Of a stretch of 64,000 nt of DNA, positions 57,077 to 64,000 are shown in pieces (the stretch's first letter is position 1; the number at the start of each line of letters is the position of its first letter). Made by a program: the position numbers and the translations under genes. Below the pieces are notes generated by a model that was not told the origin of the DNA, made no database searches, and was given only the letters and a program-made list of their open reading frames with translations. The stretch is from Henricia sp. BOLD:AAB3569 (Eukaryota > Echinodermata > Asteroidea > Spinulosida > Echinasteridae). The DNA lies in assembly GCA_037783545.1 (NCBI GenBank), contig JBBELK010000024.1:1178001-1242000 (forward strand). The letters run 5' to 3'.

Positions 57077-58650
57077 AAGCTACATTTTCCTTGAAGAGTT
57101 GAGTTGATTTACCCGACTGACCTTGGGCAGCCTTCCTGGTTTACTGACCTTCAATTCAAATCATACCAGGGTAAATCATACAGCCACTGATACTAATAAA
57201 CCTTATGTCACTGCCCACACAATACACCTCTTGCTTTGTAATTGTCCGACGTCTTTTTTGCATTGGCTGCAAATAATTTCATTGAAGCACAAGACGTCCA
57301 ATTACTAAACGAGTGCAGAGGTGCCTTAAAAAAAATTCCATTCTCCTTGTCTGGAAGTCCTTGAAGGGTTCCAAAGCCTTGCCCTTCACAGAGCCGTGGT
57401 TGGACGCTTGTAAAAGCAAAGAAAAATTGGATTGGCACGATGCCACTATAAATGAGTTACTAACCAGTTAGGAGAAATGTTTCTTTATTGTTTGCATTGT
57501 TGATATCTACAAAGGCTGGGCCAAGGCTGCCAATTGTGAAATCAAATTAGACATTACATTTCTTTGTGCATAAAATGGAATTTGTTTTCCCCCTGTTTTT
57601 ATTCCTTTGCGATTTATGTGGTGTTCCCATTGGAATTTTTTGTTAAACTACATGTACCAGAATAACAAAAATAAGACCAATGGGGACACGCAGAGAACTG
57701 GTGTCCCGCACAATTTACTGTGGCCATGTTGTTAAACTTACAGGCCAGAAGATCAAGGACAATCTTTCCACTTTTACAGGACTGTTTTCAGTCCAGTGGT
57801 CACCATTTTACCCAATAAAAGTAATATAACACTGTAGCAAAGTTACTGCGAAGTCACAGTGAGAAGTTTGGAATTTCGCCGGTCATGGTAACTTTCCAAA
57901 AGGTAGGAGAATAGAAAGTCCATTGAAAACATGCCTTCAGATTTTGAAATGGTCGACTTCCTCAAAGGAATGGATAACACTTGTTTGAAGAGATCGATGA
58001 ATTTATTCAAAAATATTACCGATGTATTGCCCGGTGCATTTATAAACCTTCATGAGAATCAAAGAATCTTGTTTTCAACGTCGGCAACCCAATAAATTTT
58101 TATGATAAACTCTGCAACTAATGCAACTATGTGCTGCGCAATATTTGAAATTTTGAAAGGGATGATGATGTCAACCATGCAACTATTGCATGGATGACGT
58201 CAAGATTGATGCCTTGTTTCCCCGACTCTCACAAGCCGTGAAGTATGTAAACATCTGTTGTGTCCTGACTCACGCCTTCTCAGCGCCAAACTTCAAAAGA
58301 TGGCGATTTACATGAAGCATGTCCCTTCCTTTAACTGAGATGGCTGAAATAAAGCGACTCATTTTGTCATCACAAGATGACACTCTAATAATGGCTGAAT
58401 TTTAAAGTAAGTTTCAGAGTTTGCAACTCTTTTAAGTATTAAAAATCATGGTTAAACTATAAATCTTGATTTACTACTCGGATACAGTTTCCCAATCATG
58501 GACCTGAGCTGGGTAGGATCCATTTTGGAATGTAAACAAAGTGAAGAAGGGTTGGTGGAATTATCCCCCTATGCCATGGACAATTTGCATGGTGTGAAAG
58601 AGCCTAACAGTTGGTGTGGTGTTAAATCCTCACCCTATTCTTTTTTCACC

Positions 58651-59032
58651 TAAAGGGGAATTACATGTACATGTACACCCAAAAGGCATTATGCTGAACA
58701 AGTGTAGCTCGTACATTATTTGTACACAAAGAACAAGGAATTTGACCCGCTGAAAATGGGATACGAACTTCACAAAGAATGACAACTACAACAACACCAT
58801 GTAGTATGGACGCCATAATTTTGTCCGGAAATGATGGGTTTTTTTTCCACAAAAATGTCATTCTTTGCTCAGTTTCCGGACAAAATGGCGGCGCCCATAA
58901 GCCAGTCTTAGTGAAGTTAATATCCTATTTTCATTGAATCAAACTGCTTGTTTTTTGTATAAAAATAGTGTACATGTAACGTAAACTTGTTTAGCACAAC
59001 GTCTTGTTTCTTGTGTCTAATTCTCCATTTAA
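58651..59032. mobile_element. MITE family B, copy 2
   Basis: Same layout as the copy at 10237 (ACAAAGAACAAGGAATTTGA, GAACTTCACAAAGAATG, GACAAAATGGCGGCGCCCAT, TTAGCACAACGTCTTGTTTC) but more diverged, with ends TAAAGGGGAAT / ATTCTCCATTTAA. Confidence 0.72.
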
Positions 59033-59760
59033 ACAAAATGGAAATTTTTGTTTTTCAGCACAAAATGTATTTTGTACAGATGCCTTCCCCATTAAGAGAA
59101 CATTCATGAATAACTTGGCCAATCAGGATTGTCCGCTTTTGTCTTCTGCACAATAGGCAATCACTGGTCTGTGCTACATTCTGTGCTTTTTTGGCAGAAC
59201 AAATGTTTGCCAGAGAGCAAGACAGACAATAGAGCAATCTAACGAGGAAAATATGCCAATCAAAACACAAACAAAAAGGTGGTAGAGTGTCTGTAATTCT
59301 TATAAATAATTTTGGATAAATGTATATGTATGATTTTTGGGCAAGGAGGGTGCTTCAACAGTAAAAAGTTATTTAAGGCGCAATGTATCATTTGCAAACA
59401 TTTTACATATTTCTGGAATAAGGGCACTACGTAACATCTAATAAATGTTGGTGAATTAGCCTGTAGGAATTTCAGCTACATAAAAGCAGCAATACTTCAG
59501 AAAACCTTTAAAATCCATGCTTGGTTTTTGCGTTAAGTGAATGGTTAAAAAAAATTATCATTTCTTTCAAAGGTATCGTCTTTGACAGAAATAAATTCAT
59601 ATGGTGTTTGTTACCATTTCTGTAAAAAAAATTGTCTTGTCAACTAATGAAGTTAAATTTTAGTAAATTTTGAATAATAAAATGGGCCTTTATACAATTC
59701 TTGCCATTCAACATCATAAAATCCAAACCATCTAGACTGTATCTTGAATTGAATATTGAA

Positions 59761-59923
59761 CAAATAATGAATGTTTATGAGTTCAATGGTACAAATATTT
59801 CATTCGTTGAAAGATGGAATGTTCCATTCAACGAGGCGGAGCCGAGTAGAATGGAATAATTCCATCTTTCAACGAATGAAAATATTCGTTCAATTGAAGG
59901 AATAAATAACATTCATCATTTGT
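59761..59923. mobile_element. Foldback with ATTCGTTGAAAGATGGAAT arms
   Basis: Arms of about 70 bases: CAAATAATGAATGTT, TTTCATTCGTTGAAAGATGG AATGTTCCATTC, then loop AACGAGGCGGAGCCGAGTAG, then the complement. The small GGCGGAGCC loop is itself palindromic. Confidence 0.8.
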
Positions 59924-60528
59924 TTTTACGCCCAAAGAGATCATTGTCTTTTGATTGGAGAACATCTGACAGCCTAAGAATATGAATAGTTACTTAAGAC
60001 CCTAGTTCCTGACATCCCTCGCATCACAAGACAGAAATTGAAAGGAGTAAAATAATCAAAAATGTGTATGGTACATGTACTTTAGCTGAAAAGTTAGGGG
60101 AAAGAGTTTTCAATTTTATTTTTTCAACAAACTCAATATTTTGGTTGATCAAACAAATAATCTTTTGTATTGATAAATGTTTTAGATAAATACATGAGCA
60201 CTGTACGTGCGGAGTATTTTGTCTGAAAACAGTGATGCATTTCCGAGATGGCAAATTATGTTTTGTGCAGAGTTGCTGGCTGGTGTAAAAAGGGGAATTT
60301 GTTGAAATAGTGAATTTAATAGGATAGACAATCAAATGAATAAGCGCACTTTGAATTTTACATCCTTTTCTGAAAAAGAAAGAAGTACAATACAACATGG
60401 CAAAAATATCTATTGTTTTTAAATTTCACAATTTGTTTTTCACGTGCACCAAGAATAAATATCTTGGTAATTGGGTAATTCCAGAGATTGGGTTGTACGT
60501 TTTTTAGGTTTGTAATACTTTACGTATA

Positions 60529-60762
60529 AAGTTGTAGTCAGAAGTTTACATACAACTGTGTTAAAACTGGTGTGCTAAAAACTTGCATTGTCACCATTTT
60601 TGTGACAGTCTTTACTAAAGTCGTGATTTTGTAGAATTCCTCACGTGTTTGCAGTACTTAAAACATAGCTTGCACACCTTGCAATGGTTCGGGTAGTCCT
60701 GTTTACCATTTTGGGTGATGTTGGTAGTGGTGTACATGTATGTAAACTTCTGACTTCACCTG
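60529..60762. mobile_element. 234-bp Tc1/mariner-type MITE
   Basis: AAGTTGTAGTCAGAAGTTTA CATACA at the left and TGTATGTAAACTTCTGACTT CACCTG at the right are inverted ends, flanked by TA on both sides, the Tc1/mariner target duplication. The end sequence resembles the outer terminal repeat of Sleeping Beauty-like Tc1 elements (CAGTTGAAGTC-GAAGTTTACATACA). No transposase inside. Confidence 0.85.
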
Positions 60763-63700
60763 TACAATGTAACTTGTATGATTTTAAAGGCTCGATAGGT
60801 GATCTGTTTTTGAGCAGTTCAGGGAACAAAACCATTGAAAATCGGAAGACTTTTCAGCTCCGTCAAATGCACTACGTTTTGTTGCTCTTGACGAGGTGTT
60901 TCAGCACAACTTATTCTAAATTTGTCTCTTCGGATATGCACTCTGTGGCTCGCTTCATACATGTTGTGTGTGCGACCAGTCCAGTCCACATACACAGTGT
61001 ATCCTACCTACGAAAAGTGTGCAAAGCCTGAATCGTGCAGCCTGTACACAGCGCCCGTTTAGGACCGCCCAGATGCGAGCCAACTAAGTAAATTGTTTGC
61101 AAACGATCTAAATAATTTCATCTTTATGGATTATTTTCTGGTAAAATTCTGTCCTCTCGGGCAGAAACATTTTATTGGATAGTTGCTACCCATTCAATCT
61201 TTGCTTTGAGGAAGGTTTTTATAGTCAATTCGTTGATTGACATGTTGGGCCATTGCAAATGATACAGTGGGCCTTTAAACAATGATCTTTAACCATCCTT
61301 GATGGAAGTGAAATTTCTAAAAATTGATAGAGATGCAACTCTACAAGCGCGATACATAAAAAACTTTTAAATGTACTCAATGAATTCATCCCAAACAAAT
61401 TTTGTTTTACCTATCACACTCACTGAGAGTACAGTACAATAAATTTATAAGGAGAACTTTACACTTCTAATTTGAAAGTAGACAGCCTTGTTTTAGATGC
61501 CGAGCCACTGTATTATGCCACACATGTTTTTATTTGTAAATTTTATCACAAAAGAAAGCACAGAGACACTCGGTTCTCGATGACAATTTGAAATTCCACG
61601 ATAGGGATGCTTGAAGAATGTGTTTAAAATCAAACAAACAAGAAGCATTACAAGACTTTAAATTTTTTGAAATTTGAGTCTGAATTTTTGGCATTGCCCA
61701 ACTGGAAAAATGCTTTAAAATGTAAATGGATATGCTCAGAAATTATGACAACAGTACAAATATATGTTGAGATGGAGGCAACTGATTGTGGAAACATGAC
61801 TGAAAATTGTTACAAGTTTAAATTCAGTGCCTAGGACGCTCATTTTTACAACAGTTGTAAATTTGCCCGAAGTTGCATTGTACAGATGCAGATAAGATAT
61901 TAAAAAAAAACACATGAGCTTAACTGGTAGAGAATAAGACAAAGAAAAAGCTTACATGTTGCCGAGCTCGATGTGGTACGAAACCCCCACGGGAAAGCAA
62001 AGCGGTACATGTCCATGGTGTTGCGGACCCGCGATGGCACAGGATACGGAAAGTGTGGAGAGTACATCAAGGCACGTCACTCTTCTCGCGTCTAACTGCC
62101 GATAAACACTGTCACTCACTTTTTTCTTACCGACGAGTTTCCTCTTTTGCCGCAGATGAGGTTTTTTTTGTTCTTTCGTTTGAAAATGATCAGTATTTTA
62201 TCGGACACCACAATCTGCGCAACCGGGGCACTGCTATTGGTCCTCTGTTTTGTTGCCGAATTATTCGCAGAGACTGCACTCCATCACGGGTGTTCAATGA
62301 GAGCTTAGCTGCATTGTACACCTTCAGATACCGCAGTCGTCCTCCCAAGATTCACAAGCCACCTTACAAAAACCACAAGACCGGACTACGTAGTGTCTCC
62401 TCTATAGTACAAGGGAATGGTCCTTATGGTCATTGAACCTGCACAAAGCAGCACATCTCAACTCCAGTAAGGATGAGAGAGAGAGGCAGAGCGAGTGAGA
62501 CAGACGATGGCGAGAGCGGAGACAGACGTGTACACGCTCTGAGGAGTCATTTGCCAAATTACGTAAAAACTCATGTTATTATAAGGCATTGGCTTTCATA
62601 ATGCAGCTTGTAAGGAAGAGTGGGTACATCCGTGTACGATGTGCCACTGACCCCCAAAGTGGATCTCATTGACTATGTATCGATTACGTCATTGGCGCAA
62701 ACTAAAACAACATCGTTAATGACCCTCCAGAGACTGCGCAGAGGTGGTCTCTGCTGCAATATTGCCCCGTCTATGCACTGGGGGCAAACAATAGGGGTGA
62801 TGAGTGGTCAAGGGCATGACATCATCTGCGCTAGCTTCCCAAATACTGCAGGCAGGGGTAATCTCAATCAATGTCAGTACAATGGATCGAGTACGTCAAC
62901 CTCAAGCACCGGGGAGCGGGCAGTCAAGCCCGGGCACACGGCCCAGCAGCGCTGGGCCTGCTGCAGCACCGATACAATTATTTTCTGATTGTTTCCGCGC
63001 CACTTACATGCACCAACATAGGCACAGCTTTAGTTACTCAATTGTGAGCCTCATTACCTGTAAATACACACTGAACAAAATACACTTGGCTCCTGTCGAT
63101 AATTAGCAGTAAGGATTTAAGCCCTTACAATGCAAAGCACAAAAGCTACAGTCAACCGTGTTTTTTTTTCTCTCCATTTTCTTAGATAGCAATCTCCCTT
63201 TACATGTAGTTACAATGTCTGTATTACGGTATTTCCATTGTCTGGATCCAGTAGGCGATTTTGGAAAATCTGATTATAATACCATTATTGTTAAATGATA
63301 AACCGGAATAAAGAGCTCAGACTGTATTTCATTTTTCAGACAAGGTTGGATTTCTTTGCATCATTTGCATGCTGATGCTCATAATCCTTGACAACGCCAT
63401 GAATATAAATTTATAAAGTATAACTTTCGCATTCGCATTTCCTTTAATTGTAATTGATATATAAATGTATTCCACCGTATTATCCTAGTTTAATCTGTGT
63501 TGAACTTTTTGCTGCAAGCTATTTGATGATTAGGGCATACCTGCCAACATTGCCAAGTAAAAAAAATTGGACTATAGTCAAAACTTGCAACGGTCGAGTT
63601 GGTACAAATGCCAACTTTTTAGACCGCACACCTCCCCCAGCCCAACCCCCAACCCCCCCCCCCCAACCCCCCCCCCCCCCCCCCCCCCCTCCCCCGTACA

Positions 63701-64000
63701 AATTGTTTGGAAAAATTGGTGACGTCATCCATTGACTTTAACACTGGCATACGCATTGGCTTTGACCTCGCCCCCTGCACCCCCTCCCCTCCCTCCCTCC
63801 ATGCGTATGTACTTTATACATGGCCCCATACGGTAGTTGCACTTTTAGTGGCCGGGAAAATCGTTAATGCAATGGAAAGGATATGAATTGAGAAAAGAAA
63901 AAAAATCCCCCACTTCTCAAGCCTCTTAACGACCTTTATTCATGTATGCCCCTAAAATGTACACAGGAGCAAATAAACCGTAAACAATTTACACAAACCA
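60763..64000. other. Right-hand end of window, no supported gene
   Basis: 61960-62560 and 62640-62960 have higher GC and CpG than their surroundings and contain frames of 120 or so codons without recognisable domains; they might include 5' UTR or promoter sequence of a gene beyond the window. A GA-rich purine stretch lies at 62475-62520. I see no definite exon. Confidence 0.4.
63631..63695 (+). repeat. Poly-C tract
   Basis: About 65 bases almost all C, with short AA or T breaks. G-rich on the other strand. Followed by a second C-rich run (CCCCTCCCCTCCCTCCCTCC) at 63780-63800. Confidence 0.88.

Larger units (their letters stand above)
57077..60528. other. Intergenic stretch with mobile elements, no supported gene
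   Basis: Holds MITE family B copy 2 (58651-59032) and the foldback 59761-59923, listed separately. The remainder shows no coding sequence I trust. Confidence 0.5.

Noticed and set aside
60684-61031. 115-codon frame starting MVRVVLFTILGDVG
   Set aside because: It starts inside the Tc1-type MITE and crosses its right end, so it is a chance frame, not a transposase.
62053-62436. 127-codon frame in a GC-richer block
   Set aside because: No ATG at the start (GTG), no known motif and no neighbouring exons. The block may be regulatory or UTR, so no gene was called.

Overview
The window looks like nuclear DNA of a marine invertebrate animal. It is AT-rich, its genes are split into many short exons with GT/AG introns, it carries a complete animal nuclear-receptor gene, and it is packed with short inverted-repeat DNA transposons (MITEs) and tRNA-derived SINE remnants. 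A non-vertebrate deuterostome (echinoderm, hemichordate or amphioxus-like) is my best guess, made from repeat style and gene content; no single feature proves it.

Two protein-coding genes are well supported, and they converge tail to tail. Gene 1 (+ strand, 1436-6030, seven coding exons, 537 residues after splicing) encodes a membrane-anchored FkbM-family methyltransferase with a C-terminal half of about 240 residues that I do not recognise. Gene 2 (- strand, 32519 down to 14442, seven coding exons, 930 residues) encodes a nuclear receptor. Its DNA-binding domain is split over two exons separated by a 10.2 kb intron, it has a very long Ser/Pro/His-rich hinge with SUMO-type motifs in one 1.8 kb exon, and its ligand-binding domain spreads over four exons. 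All splice phases agree in both genes.

Layout: 1-1435 upstream DNA with a nested foldback element and a 52-base G run; 1436-6960 methyltransferase gene and probable 3' UTR; 6960-14441 shared 3' flank, rich in MITEs, with a triple DR1-type nuclear-receptor half-site array and an X-box-like palindrome; 14442-32519 receptor gene, whose introns hold many elements; 32520-64000 upstream or intergenic DNA without a gene I can support, holding three copies of one MITE family, a Tc1-like MITE with Sleeping-Beauty-like ends, several foldbacks, an inverted MITE pair and long homopurine/homopyrimidine tracts. Receptor 5' UTR exons or alternative first exons could lie in this last part, but the sequence alone does not show them.

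The two genes have no evident functional link. Most of the remaining structure is explained by at least a dozen different non-autonomous transposon families, several nested inside one another. No transposase, RNA virus-like, CRISPR or bacterial operon sequence was seen.
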